Shown here piece after piece: positions 1 to 6,101 of a stretch of 6,301 nt of DNA. Within the stretch, counting starts at the first letter, position 1. Each line of letters begins with the position of its first letter. Made by a program: the position numbers and the translations under genes. The notes beneath the pieces were generated by a model, which saw only the letters and a list, made by a program, of their open reading frames with translations, did not search any database and was not told the origin of the DNA. Source of the stretch: an uncultured Chlorobiota bacterium (GTDB lineage: Bacteria > Bacteroidota > Bacteroidia > Bacteroidales > JAADGE01); assembly GCA_947311125.1 (NCBI GenBank), contig CAMZKI010000153.1:1-6301 (forward strand). Direction: 5' to 3'.

Positions 1-300
1 ATTTTTTATATTATTAAGATACATATTATAACTAAGCATTTTGCTTTCTAAGGAGTCAATTTTAAGAGAATTTTCTATGGCTTTATTTTTGAGAATTGAG
101 GTTGTTCGCTGCGGAATAAGATTATTTAAAGGTGTAAATGCTAAAAGCATAAATATCATAATCCCTATAATTATTACGGCTCCTCCTATAATTGAGAATA
201 TAAGCGGTTTGGACAGCTTAAAGGCTTTTATTTCTTCAAGGGTATGGTCGTCTAAAACAGACAGACGCAATTTTCTTTTATGTTTATCGGTATTATTCAT
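1..300 (-). CDS. M23-type metallopeptidase, N-terminal part (cut by window edge)
   Basis: One hundred codons run from ATG at 300-298 to the window edge without a stop, so the C-terminal part is missing. The N-terminus is basic and charged, with KRKLRLSVLDDHTLEE at residues 8-23. A single membrane segment follows at about residues 34-56, ending in LLAFTPLNNLIP. After it comes a charged, probably coiled-coil stretch containing SLKIDSLESKM. This pattern (a short cytoplasmic head with R/K-L-x-V-L-D/N-D-x-T-x-E-E, one transmembrane helix, then AFTPLxxxIP) matches my recollection of the N-terminus of the Bacteroidota inner-membrane M23 (LytM/NlpD-like) endopeptidases that cut peptidoglycan cross-links. 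The catalytic HxxxD and HxH motifs would lie outside the window, so enzyme activity cannot be confirmed. No Shine-Dalgarno is visible, which is normal for the phylum. A + strand ORF over the same bases is a shadow. Confidence 0.8.
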   Translation of the reverse strand, partial: MNNTDKHKRKLRLSVLDDHTLEEIKAFKLSKPLIFSIIGGAVIIIGIMIFMLLAFTPLNNLIPQRTTSILKNKAIENSLKIDSLESKMLSYNMYLNNIKN

Positions 301-320
301 TACTTTGTTATAATAGTTAA

Positions 321-328
321 CAAAAGTA
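321..328 (-). promoter_or_regulatory. Candidate -7 box for the M23 gene
   Basis: The minus strand reads TACTTTTG here, an exact match to the Bacteroidota -7 consensus TAnnTTTG. It lies 20 nt upstream of the M23 start codon, which would leave a short leader of about 10-15 nt. No clear TTG at the -33 position is visible, so the assignment rests on one box. Confidence 0.4.
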
Positions 329-430
329 TAAAAAAATGTCAGAAACCGGTTTTTAATTTCCGGAAATCATCTTACTTGATGATAATCTTACGGGAATAAT
401 AATTTTTTACACAACTCAGATTAAAATTAT

Positions 431-460
431 AAAAAAACCAGCCAATATTTTTGACTGATT
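431..460 (-). terminator. Rho-independent terminator of the oxidoreductase operon
   Basis: In the minus-strand direction AATCAGTCA (460-452) pairs with TGGCTGGTT (444-436). This gives a 9-bp stem with two G-U pairs around a 7-nt loop, followed by a run of seven T (437-431, the first two inside the stem). It lies about 40 nt after the gamma-subunit stop codon and before the M23 promoter, the expected place for the end of the operon transcript. Confidence 0.7.
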
Positions 461-498
461 TATTATAAACTTTCCTGTTTTCAGTGGCCTTAGAAAAA

Positions 499-1050
499 CT
501 ATAAAGTTTGGACAGCTTTAACTTTTTCAAGTCCTACTTTAATTGCTTCTTCGTTCATCGGTATCAGGTGGTGATGACGTTCGGGTAAAGATTTTTTTAA
601 TCCTTTCAGAACATTTTCCATTTTTACAACGGGCTTTATTTTAAGAAAAGCACCAAGAACAATCATATTAAAAGTTTTTGAACTTTTTTGTTTGGCGGCT
701 TCGGCAGCACCCTCAATTGTATATATGTTTATATCTTTTCTTGTCGGATGGCGAATTATTCCGTTAGGGTCGTAAAGTAACAGACCTCCGGGTTTTACTC
801 CGCTTTCAAATTTATCCATTGATTGTTGGTTCAGAATAATTGCAGTATCAAAATTTTGGAGTATCGGAGAGCTTATTCTTTCATCGCTTATAATTACCGA
901 TACGTTTGCTGTTCCTCCCCTCATTTCAGGACCGTATGAAGGCATCCAACTGACCTCTTTGTTTTCCGTAATGCCTGAATATGCTAATATCTTGCCCATT
1001 GAGAGAACTCCTTGTCCTCCGAATCCGGCTATAATAATTTCTTCTGTCAT
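499..1050 (-). CDS. korC: 2-oxoacid:ferredoxin oxidoreductase, gamma subunit
   Basis: This 183-residue cytoplasmic protein is the gamma subunit of a four-subunit 2-oxoacid:acceptor oxidoreductase. The glycine-rich GFGGQG motif is at residues 9-14, right after the first beta strand. The family signature PSYGPEMRGGTA is at residues 37-48. Both are diagnostic of the POR/KOR gamma domain, which fills nearly the whole protein, and the length is normal for the free-standing subunit. It is the last gene of the operon, 48 nt after the beta-subunit stop. The bases before its ATG are A-rich with no Shine-Dalgarno. It completes the core that oxidatively decarboxylates a 2-oxoacid to acyl-CoA. Whether the enzyme prefers 2-oxoglutarate (Kor) or branched-chain 2-oxoacids (Vor) cannot be told from this subunit, so the symbol is by family resemblance. 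Confidence 0.93.
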   Translation of the reverse strand: MTEEIIIAGFGGQGVLSMGKILAYSGITENKEVSWMPSYGPEMRGGTANVSVIISDERISSPILQNFDTAIILNQQSMDKFESGVKPGGLLLYDPNGIIRHPTRKDINIYTIEGAAEAAKQKSSKTFNMIVLGAFLKIKPVVKMENVLKGLKKSLPERHHHLIPMNEEAIKVGLEKVKAVQTL

Positions 1051-1098
1051 TTTTTTAAGTTTATTGGTGAATAAAATATTATTCGATAAGATTATGAC

Positions 1099-1872
1099 TT
1101 ATCCTTTAATATCTCCCAAAGGATAGTATTCTAACATATTTTTGTCTAACCATTCGTTAGATTCTACGGGAGTCATTTTCCATCCCGAGTTACAGTTTGA
1201 AACAATTTCAACGAAAGTAGTACCTTTGTTTTCTTGTTGCAGTTCGAAAGCTTTTTTTATTGCTTTTTTTGCTTTTCTGACTAAAGCAGGTTTGTGAACT
1301 GCTTGTCTGGTAACATATGCCGTTCCCGGCAGCATAGCGATAAGTTCGGTAATTTTCAGCGGATGTCCCATCATTTCAATATCTCTTCCGTAAGGAGATG
1401 TTGAAGATTTCATTCCGGGCAATGTTGTCGGAGCCATTTGTCCGCCTGTCATACCGTAAATACCGTTATTAATGAAAATAATTGTTATATTTTCTCCTCT
1501 GTTGCAGGCGTGAAGTGTTTCTGCAGTTCCTATTGCAGCCAAATCTCCGTCGCCTTGATATGTGAATACGGTTTTATCGGGATATACTCTTTTTATGCCT
1601 GTTGCGACTGCCGGTGCTCTTCCGTGAGCGGCTTCCTGCATATCCACATTCATAAACTCGTAAGCTAAAACAGAGCATCCTACCGGAGCAATTCCTATTG
1701 TTTTTTCTTCAAGTCCGAGTTCTTCGATAACCTCCATTGTAATTCGGTGTGCAACACCGTGTCCGCAACCGGGACAATAAGACAGATTTGCGTCTGTCAT
1801 AAGTTTAGTTTTTTTAAAAACTAATTCACCTCTTTTTATTATTTCTTCGGGTGTTAATATATTTTCTGCCAT
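1099..1872 (-). CDS. korB: 2-oxoacid:ferredoxin oxidoreductase, beta subunit (TPP-binding)
   Basis: This 257-residue protein is the thiamine-pyrophosphate-binding subunit. YCPGCGHG at residues 32-39 is the family's N-terminal signature. GDGDL at 107-111 followed by NNGIYGMTGGQ at 135-145 forms the classic TPP/Mg2+ site (GDG...NN). PVGCS at 63-67 is also conserved in KOR/POR beta chains. The length and single-domain layout fit the free-standing beta subunit. Its ATG lies only 4 nt after the alpha-subunit stop, and an AGGAGG at 1886-1881, inside the end of the alpha gene, sits 8 nt upstream of it, so the start is well supported and the two genes are probably translationally coupled. With alpha it forms the active site where the 2-oxoacid is decarboxylated on TPP before transfer to CoA. 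Substrate preference is not decided by the motifs seen. Confidence 0.95.
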   Translation of the reverse strand: MAENILTPEEIIKRGELVFKKTKLMTDANLSYCPGCGHGVAHRITMEVIEELGLEEKTIGIAPVGCSVLAYEFMNVDMQEAAHGRAPAVATGIKRVYPDKTVFTYQGDGDLAAIGTAETLHACNRGENITIIFINNGIYGMTGGQMAPTTLPGMKSSTSPYGRDIEMMGHPLKITELIAMLPGTAYVTRQAVHKPALVRKAKKAIKKAFELQQENKGTTFVEIVSNCNSGWKMTPVESNEWLDKNMLEYYPLGDIKG

Positions 1873-1876
1873 TTTG

Positions 1877-2962
1877 TTATCCTCCTATAATTTTTGTTTC
1901 TAATGCTTCAAGAACTTCATCGGGAGAATGAACCATTCCTCCGAATCGTCCGTAATGTTCAACTTTTACTTTACCGTTTACGGCTAATTTTACGTCTTCT
2001 ACCATTTGTCCTGCACTCATTTCCACAGCTAAAATACCTTTAACTTGGTCAGCAAGTTTGTTTATTGCTTTTGAAGGGTAGGGCCAAAGCGTAATAGGGC
2101 GTAATAATCCTGCTTTAATACCTTTTTCTCTTGCAAGTTGAACTGTTTTTTGACAGATTCTTGCACTTGAGCCGTATGCAACGAGCAAATATTCTGCATC
2201 TTCACAATTAAATGTTTCAAAGCGAATTTCGTTTTCGGCAATTTTTTTGTATTTATTCTGAAGATGATGATTGTGAGCCTCTTGTCTTTCCGGTTTTAAT
2301 TCTAAGGATGTAATAATATTTCGTTCTCTTCCTTTTTTCTTTCCTGTTGTAGCCCAAGAACCGTATAGTTTATCAACTTCTTCATCTGTTAGTCTTTCTT
2401 TTTGCGGAGGTAAAACGACTTTTTCCATCATTTGCCCTATAACACCGTCTGACAAAATAAGGGCAGGATTTCTGTATTTGAAAGCAAGTTCAAAGCCAAG
2501 TTCTACAAAATCAGCCATTTCCTGAACAGTAGAAGGTGCTAATACTATTAATTTGTAATCACCATGCCCGCCGCCTTTAACCATTTGAAAATAATCAGCT
2601 TGAGAAGGTTGGATTGTTCCCAGTCCGGGACCTCCTCTGACTACATCAACTATTAAACACGGGAGTTCCGAACCTGCAATATATGAAAGTCCTTCCTGCT
2701 TCAGGCTTAAACCCGGGCTTGACGATGATGTCATAACTTTTTTCCCGCATGCAGCAGCTCCGTAAACCATATTTATTGCAGCAAGTTCACTTTCTGCCTG
2801 CAGAACGACCATGCCTGTCCGTTTATACGGTTCTTCGGTCATTAAGTATTCAATTATTTCTGATTGAGGAGTAATCGGATAACCGAAATAAGCATCAACC
2901 CCGGCTCTTATTGCTGCTTCGGCAACAGCTTCGTTACCTTTCATTAATTTTATTTCTTCCAT
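1877..2962 (-). CDS. korA: 2-oxoacid:ferredoxin oxidoreductase, alpha subunit (KorA/VorB type)
   Basis: This 361-residue protein is the alpha subunit of the oxidoreductase. The POR N-terminal domain covers roughly residues 5-190 and starts with KGNEAVAEAAIRAG, then GYPITPQSE (27-35), the conserved substrate/TPP-side loop. TSSSSPG and RGGPGLGTIQPSQADYFQ follow in the same domain. A second domain at about 245-345 (LLVAYGSSARI ... LLRPITLWPYP) matches the POR domain II transketolase-C-like fold. Unlike some KorA proteins it carries no fused gamma domain; gamma is a separate gene here. Proteins of this form are often named 3-methyl-2-oxobutanoate dehydrogenase VorB, but such names are transferred by homology, so 2-oxoglutarate remains equally possible. 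The gene begins 39 nt after the ferredoxin subunit and ends in Gly-Gly codons that also supply the Shine-Dalgarno of the beta gene. Confidence 0.94.
   Translation of the reverse strand: MEEIKLMKGNEAVAEAAIRAGVDAYFGYPITPQSEIIEYLMTEEPYKRTGMVVLQAESELAAINMVYGAAACGKKVMTSSSSPGLSLKQEGLSYIAGSELPCLIVDVVRGGPGLGTIQPSQADYFQMVKGGGHGDYKLIVLAPSTVQEMADFVELGFELAFKYRNPALILSDGVIGQMMEKVVLPPQKERLTDEEVDKLYGSWATTGKKKGRERNIITSLELKPERQEAHNHHLQNKYKKIAENEIRFETFNCEDAEYLLVAYGSSARICQKTVQLAREKGIKAGLLRPITLWPYPSKAINKLADQVKGILAVEMSAGQMVEDVKLAVNGKVKVEHYGRFGGMVHSPDEVLEALETKIIGG
1881..1886 (-). promoter_or_regulatory. Strong Shine-Dalgarno for the beta subunit, inside the alpha gene
   Basis: AGGAGG on the minus strand lies across the last sense codons of the alpha gene (ATA GGA GGA before TAA) and 8 nt before the beta-subunit ATG. 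It is a full anti-SD match at good spacing. The other starts in this window have no comparable site, so it decides the beta start and suggests coupling of alpha and beta translation. Confidence 0.75.
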
Positions 2963-2987
2963 AATTATTGTGATTTTAAAGAATGAC

Positions 2988-3001
2988 TGTGCTTTTGCAC
3001 A
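2988..3001 (-). other. Small hairpin between delta and alpha genes
   Basis: TGTGC-AAAA-GCACA forms a 5-bp perfect stem with a 4-nt loop directly after the delta-subunit stop and 25 nt before the alpha start. No T-run follows, so it is not a terminator. It could act as an RNA stability or processing element in the polycistronic message, but a stem this short can arise by chance. Confidence 0.25.
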
Positions 3002-3232
3002 TTACTTTTGTGGTTTTAATCTGTAAACGGTAATACACATATCCGGGCAAACCGTAGCACAATTCATACAACCCGTGCAGGCATCATGTCTTGCAGGGTA
3101 AGCAGGGTTATATCCTTTTCCGTTTACTGTTACGTTTAATTCTATTACGCTTGTAGGGCAAGCAACAACACAAAGATTACAACCCTTGCATCGTTCTGTA
3201 TCAACTACAATCGCGCCTCTTACTTTTGCCAT
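3002..3232 (-). CDS. korD: 2-oxoacid:ferredoxin oxidoreductase, delta subunit (2x[4Fe-4S] ferredoxin)
   Basis: This 76-residue ferredoxin-like protein is the first gene of the operon. Two complete CxxCxxCxxxCP motifs are visible, at residues 15-26 (CKGCNLCVVACP) and 52-63 (CTGCMNCATVCP), enough for two [4Fe-4S] clusters. An extra cysteine at 66 is not needed by the motif. The spacing between the motifs and the VNGKGYNPAY segment are typical of KorD/VorD delta subunits rather than of free clostridial ferredoxins. It carries electrons from the TPP site in alpha/beta to external ferredoxin. The ATG is the natural start because MAKVRGAIVVDTE reads straight into the first cluster motif. A candidate promoter lies about 50 nt upstream, and the alpha gene follows after 39 nt. 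Confidence 0.94.
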   Translation of the reverse strand: MAKVRGAIVVDTERCKGCNLCVVACPTSVIELNVTVNGKGYNPAYPARHDACTGCMNCATVCPDMCITVYRLKPQK

Positions 3233-3272
3233 AATTATATTGTTTTATAAGATTTTTTTAAAAAATAATTCT

Positions 3273-3407
3273 ATGAATTTTGCCAAATTTATAAAATATT
3301 AACTAACTATTATAATAATGTGTTTATGTTTTATAGCAAAAGGACAGGCAGACGGGGAATAAATATTTGATAACAGTGCAGTTACCTTATTTTATTTCAG
3401 GAAAACA
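3273..3407 (+). pseudogene. Possible decayed signal-peptide ORF
   Basis: Reading + from ATG at 3273 gives MNFAKFIKY, TAA (3300-3302), LTIIIMCLCFIAKGQADGE, TAA (3360-3362), then IFDNSAVTLFYF up to the terminator. Ignoring the stops, this has a basic N-region, a hydrophobic core and a short polar end resembling a Bacteroidota secretory signal peptide. It could be the remnant of a gene whose body has been deleted. Chance is a serious alternative, because AT-rich intergenic DNA often encodes hydrophobic runs. It overlaps the operon's candidate promoter on the other strand. Confidence 0.2.
3284..3291 (-). promoter_or_regulatory. Candidate -7 box for the oxidoreductase operon
   Basis: The minus strand reads TAAATTTG, matching the Bacteroidota -7 consensus TAnnTTTG, 51 nt upstream of the delta-subunit ATG. 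The leader after it is very AT-rich. There is no clean TTG at -33 (the nearest are TTAG sequences), so the support is the single box plus its position between the upstream terminator and the first gene. Confidence 0.4.
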
Positions 3408-3441
3408 AAAAAGGCTCATTATTTAAAAATGAGCCTTTTTT
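3407..3441 (-). terminator. Bidirectional rho-independent terminator after the T9SS protein gene
   Basis: GGCTCATT (3413-3420) pairs with AATGAGCC (3428-3435) around a 7-nt loop. The stem is flanked by six A on one side and six T on the other, giving a 14-bp hairpin with a T-run in both directions. It lies about 20 nt after the stop codon of the T9SS-sorted protein and separates that gene from the oxidoreductase operon. Confidence 0.85.
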
Positions 3442-3461
3442 CATTGAATGAAACTTTAATT

Positions 3462-4529
3462 TTATTGTCTTATGAATTTCCCGTTCAATACCTCTCCGTT
3501 ATAAATCATTCTGATATTATAGATTCCGGAAGGTAAATCAGAAATGTTAACTTTATTATAAAGGTCAGATATTCTGACTTCTTTTACTAAAGAACCTGTT
3601 ATTGAGAATATTTGAATATTAGCAGATTTGTTCAGTTCTTTTAAATAAACGGTTATTACATCATTTGCCGGGTTAGGATAAATATACAGAGACGAAGCAG
3701 ATGTTGAATATGATTTAGCACCTATATTTACGGTGTAATCTTCAACTTCTCCGTAATCAAAGTTTCCGCAAGAGGCAGGTATTGTGTTGTATTGCATTGA
3801 AACTCTCATTCGTGTAGAGCCTGTTAAAGCGGCAGACGGAACAGTAAAAGAACCGCTCACGCTTGTTGCGGTTGTTTTTACGTTTGTAAAAACTTGTTCT
3901 CCGGCATCAGTAAAGTCACCATTTTGATTATAATCAATCCATACAGAATAACCTTCAGAATAAACAGTTCCTGACCAAGCAGGATAGATAGTTATTGTAT
4001 AACTGCTTCCTTTTATCATATTAGTTGAGATTGAGGTAAAGTCTGCATATCCGCCGTTTACGTCAGATGTGTTATCTATACTTCCGCAAACAACTCTTTT
4101 TATCCACTCGTCAGTTACAGTGTTACCTTGCGATGCGCAATAAGTTGCCGTAGCAGGTGAAGTTGTAACGTTAACGGTATTACTTGCCGGCGATTCGTTT
4201 CCGGCTGCATCTTTAGCTGTTACATAATAGCTGTATGAAGTTCCTGCCGTAAGTCCTGTAACTTGTGCCGATGTTCCCGTAACAGAGCCTAACAGAGAAG
4301 AGTTTTGATATACATTATATCCTGTTACGCCGACATTATCAGTTGAAGCAGCCCAAGATAAATCAACGGTTGTTTGTGTTATATTAGAAGATGTTAAACT
4401 TGAAGGAGCCGTAGGAGCCTGAGTGTCTCCGCCCGTAGCGGTAATATTTACGGTATAATCTTCGACTTCTCCGTATGAGAAGGTTTCACAGCTTGTCGGT
4501 ACGCCATTGTATTTCATAGAAACTCTCAT
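3462..4529 (-). CDS. Secreted fn3/GEVEDY protein, C-terminal part with T9SS sorting domain
   Basis: The open frame runs from the TAA at 4617-4619 to the stop at 3462-3464. The first ATG is at 4529 (355 residues), but that codon lies inside a GEVEDY module (MRVSMKYN) and has no signal peptide, so it is not a natural start. From the ATG the order is: end of GEVEDY copy 2 (GEVEDYTVNI), an fn3 domain at about residues 30-128, a complete GEVEDY copy 3 (about 129-269), and a type A T9SS sorting domain over the last 75 residues (YPNPANDVITV ... SGIYNIRM ... GKFIRQ). The sorting domain directs export through the T9SS outer-membrane machinery and attachment or release at the cell surface. The frame is the same as that of the segment upstream of the TAA, so both belong to one original gene. 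Ligand or function is unknown; adhesion or matrix roles are common for such architectures. Confidence 0.85.
   Translation of the reverse strand: MRVSMKYNGVPTSCETFSYGEVEDYTVNITATGGDTQAPTAPSSLTSSNITQTTVDLSWAASTDNVGVTGYNVYQNSSLLGSVTGTSAQVTGLTAGTSYSYYVTAKDAAGNESPASNTVNVTTSPATATYCASQGNTVTDEWIKRVVCGSIDNTSDVNGGYADFTSISTNMIKGSSYTITIYPAWSGTVYSEGYSVWIDYNQNGDFTDAGEQVFTNVKTTATSVSGSFTVPSAALTGSTRMRVSMQYNTIPASCGNFDYGEVEDYTVNIGAKSYSTSASSLYIYPNPANDVITVYLKELNKSANIQIFSITGSLVKEVRISDLYNKVNISDLPSGIYNIRMIYNGEVLNGKFIRQ
3465..3689 (-). other. T9SS type A C-terminal sorting domain
   Basis: The last 75 residues begin LYIYPNPANDVITVYL and end GEVLNGKFIRQ. YPNPA, the middle IFSITGSLVKE and the LPSGIYNIRM block are the three conserved motifs of the Por secretion-tail family. 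The segment follows a short Ser/Tyr-rich linker (KSYSTSASS) after GEVEDY copy 3. Confidence 0.93.
3723..4145 (-). repeat. GEVEDY module copy 3 (423 bp)
   Basis: It runs from TYCASQG to GEVEDYTVNI, 141 codons, the same length as the other two copies. It contains WIDYNQNGDFTDAGEQVF and TRMRVSMQYN. It is the most diverged copy at residue level (DVNGGY, MIKGSSY, TIPASCGNFD) but keeps long identical DNA stretches around the PAWSGTVY segment. Confidence 0.85.
4146..4442 (-). other. fn3 domain between GEVEDY copies 2 and 3
   Basis: About 99 codons including the linkers (TATGGDTQAPTAPSSL at the start). It has the fn3 pattern of LSW near the first strands, STDNVGVTGYNVY, SYSYYVTAKDAAGNES and VNVTT at the end. 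It is an extracellular beta-sandwich spacer. Confidence 0.85.
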
Positions 4530-4865
4530 TCGTGTAGCTCCGGTTAGTGCTGTAGCAGGAACGGAGAAAGAGCCGTTTACAGGGGTGTTTTTAGTTGCTG
4601 CAGCTGAAAATACCCGTTATCCTGCATCATCAAAATCTCCGTCTTGATTATAGTCAATCCATACAGAATAACCTTCGGCATAAACAGTTCCTGACCAAGC
4701 AGGATAAATAGTTATTGTTTGTCCGGAACTCAAAGCCATAGTTACGGACATTGACGTAAAATCAGCATAACCGTTGTTTGCACCTGATGTATTGTCAATA
4801 CTTCCGCAAACAATTCTTTCTATCCATTCATCAGTTACGGTATCTCCTTGAGAAGCACAATATGT
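4443..4865 (-). repeat. GEVEDY module copy 2 (423 bp), interrupted by TAA
   Basis: The same 141-codon length as copies 1 and 3, from TYCASQGDTV to GEVEDYTVNI. At 4614-4619 it reads TAA CGG where both other copies read GAA CAA. The differences are substitutions only and the frame is kept. Confidence 0.85.
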
Positions 4866-6101
4866 TGAACTTGTCGTAGTTACAGCGTTTACTGTATTGC
4901 TCGCAGCAGAAATATTTCCTGCCGCATCTTTTGCCTTAACATAAAAGCTGTATGATGTTGAGGGTGTAAGCCCGCTTACCGTATAGCTTGTATTAACAGT
5001 AGTTCCTGTATTTATACCGTCTTTGTAAATATCATACCCCGCAACCCCGACATTATCAGTTGACGCAGTCCAGTTAAGAACTAAAGAAGTAGAACTTATA
5101 TTAGATGCAGCTAAACTTGAAGGAGCCGTAGGTGCTTGTGTGTCAGGAGCAGCCAAGGTCGTAATGTTTACCGTATTACTTGCAGCAGAAATATTTCCTG
5201 CCGCATCTTTAGCTTTAACATAGAAAGAGTAATTTGTTGAAGCTGAAAGTCCGTTTACTACGTATGACGTGCCGGTTGTGTTTATCATCAATGTCCCGTC
5301 CTTATATATATCGTATCCGGTAACAGCGACATTATCAGTTGAAGCAGTCCACGATAACTGAACACTTGATGATGTGATATTTGAACTTGTGAGATTTCCC
5401 GGAGCAGTCGGAGCCGTAATATCTCCGGCATCTTGTATATCAACGGTATAATCCTCAACTTCACCGTAAGAAAATGCTTCGCAACTTGTCGGAACTCCGT
5501 TGTATTTCATAGAAACTCTCATTCTTGTATTTCCTGTAAGAGCTGTGGCAGGAACAGTAAAAGCCCCTGTTACCGAAGCATCTTTAGTTGCAGGATTAGA
5601 AAATACTTGTTCTCCTGCATCATCAAAATCTCCGTCTTGATTATAGTCAATCCATACAGAATATCCTTCTGCATAAACAGTTCCTGACCAAGCAGGGTAT
5701 AGAGTTATATTTGTTGCGTTATCTTTATACAAAACGGAAGAAATAAAAGTGAAATCAGCATAACCGTTATTTGCACCTGAAGTTTTATCAATACTTCCGC
5801 AAACTACTCTGTCCAGCCATTCGTCTGTAACAGTATTTCCTTGCGAAGCACAGTATGTGATACCTCCGGATAAGGTTGTTAACGTAACAGTATTGCTTGC
5901 ATTTGAGATATTTCCCGCTGCATCTTCCGCTTTAACATAAAAACTGTAAGTTGTGGCAGAGGATAAAGCATTTACAGTGTAAGATGTTCCTGTTGCAGAG
6001 CCTATGTATGTATTGTCCTTATATATTCTGTAGCCTGTTACACCAACGTTGTCAGTAGAGGCAGTCCATGATAAATCTGCACTTGTTTGCGTAATATTTG
6101 A
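4617..6101 (-). CDS. Secreted fn3/GEVEDY protein, upstream part ended by in-frame TAA
   Basis: This is a 494-codon open stretch between TAG at 6102-6104 and TAA at 4617-4619, in the same frame as the C-terminal part. No credible start lies inside it: a TTG at 5732 falls in the middle of a GEVEDY module, and no signal peptide is present. The order is most of an fn3 domain (5859-6101), GEVEDY copy 1 (5436-5858), fn3 (5145-5435), fn3 (4866-5144) and the first two thirds of GEVEDY copy 2. The fn3 units carry the repeated cores STDNV and KAKDAAGNIS with DTQAPTAPSSL-type linkers. The stop cuts copy 2 right after DFDDAG, where copies 1 and 3 read EQVF. If real, the stop would yield a protein lacking the T9SS sorting domain. 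Homology between the two sides of the stop shows that this is a broken or mis-sequenced single gene. Confidence 0.8.
   Translation of the reverse strand, partial: SNITQTSADLSWTASTDNVGVTGYRIYKDNTYIGSATGTSYTVNALSSATTYSFYVKAEDAAGNISNASNTVTLTTLSGGITYCASQGNTVTDEWLDRVVCGSIDKTSGANNGYADFTFISSVLYKDNATNITLYPAWSGTVYAEGYSVWIDYNQDGDFDDAGEQVFSNPATKDASVTGAFTVPATALTGNTRMRVSMKYNGVPTSCEAFSYGEVEDYTVDIQDAGDITAPTAPGNLTSSNITSSSVQLSWTASTDNVAVTGYDIYKDGTLMINTTGTSYVVNGLSASTNYSFYVKAKDAAGNISAASNTVNITTLAAPDTQAPTAPSSLAASNISSTSLVLNWTASTDNVGVAGYDIYKDGINTGTTVNTSYTVSGLTPSTSYSFYVKAKDAAGNISAASNTVNAVTTTSSTYCASQGDTVTDEWIERIVCGSIDNTSGANNGYADFTSMSVTMALSSGQTITIYPAWSGTVYAEGYSVWIDYNQDGDFDDAG
4866..5144 (-). other. fn3 domain (second of a tandem pair)
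   Basis: Ninety-three codons starting DTQAPTAPSSLAAS, with LNWTASTDNVGVAGYDIYKDG, SFYVKAKDAAGNIS and VNAVTT. It lies directly after another fn3 domain with no GEVEDY module between, and the two share long near-identical DNA segments (around 4903-4942 and 5181-5222). Confidence 0.85.
5145..5435 (-). other. fn3 domain (first of a tandem pair)
   Basis: Ninety-seven codons after GEVEDY copy 1, starting with the linker QDAGDITAPTAPGNL. LSWTASTDNVAVTGYDIYKDG, SFYVKAKDAAGNIS and VNITTLAAP mark the standard fn3 strands and the linker to the next domain. Confidence 0.85.
5436..5858 (-). repeat. GEVEDY module copy 1 (423 bp)
   Basis: It runs from TYCASQGNTV to GEVEDYTVDI, 141 codons, and is complete and uninterrupted. 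It contains the acidic loop WIDYNQDGDFDDAGEQVF and TRMRVSMKYNGVPTSCEAF. The offset to copy 2 is 993 bp, one full fn3-fn3-GEVEDY period. Confidence 0.85.

Noticed and set aside
41..313. 90-codon + strand ORF
   Set aside because: It lies antisense to the M23 peptidase N-terminus, which has recognisable family motifs on the minus strand; the + translation shows no domain.
343..352. AAACCGGTTT palindrome upstream of the M23 promoter
   Set aside because: A ten-base palindrome near a promoter could be an operator, but it occurs once and no regulator is nearby.
366..383. ATCATC/GATGAT hairpin in the spacer before the M23 gene
   Set aside because: A 6-bp AT-rich stem with no T-run or other signal is expected by chance in this composition.
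1085..1103. GATAAG/CTTATC inverted repeat over the beta-subunit stop codon
   Set aside because: The six-base AT-rich stem has no T-run and the gamma gene continues the operon, so it is not a terminator and probably has no role.
1438..1668. 76-codon + strand ORF
   Set aside because: It is entirely inside the beta-subunit gene on the opposite strand, and its cysteine-rich translation is a by-product of that gene's codons.
5433..5687. 84-codon + strand ORF
   Set aside because: It is antisense to GEVEDY copy 1, whose repeat homology fixes the minus strand as coding.
5730..5732. TTG as start of the upstream part of the modular protein
   Set aside because: It falls within a GEVEDY module (V-L-Y-K-D-N) whose homology continues upstream to 6131 with no signal peptide or ribosome site.
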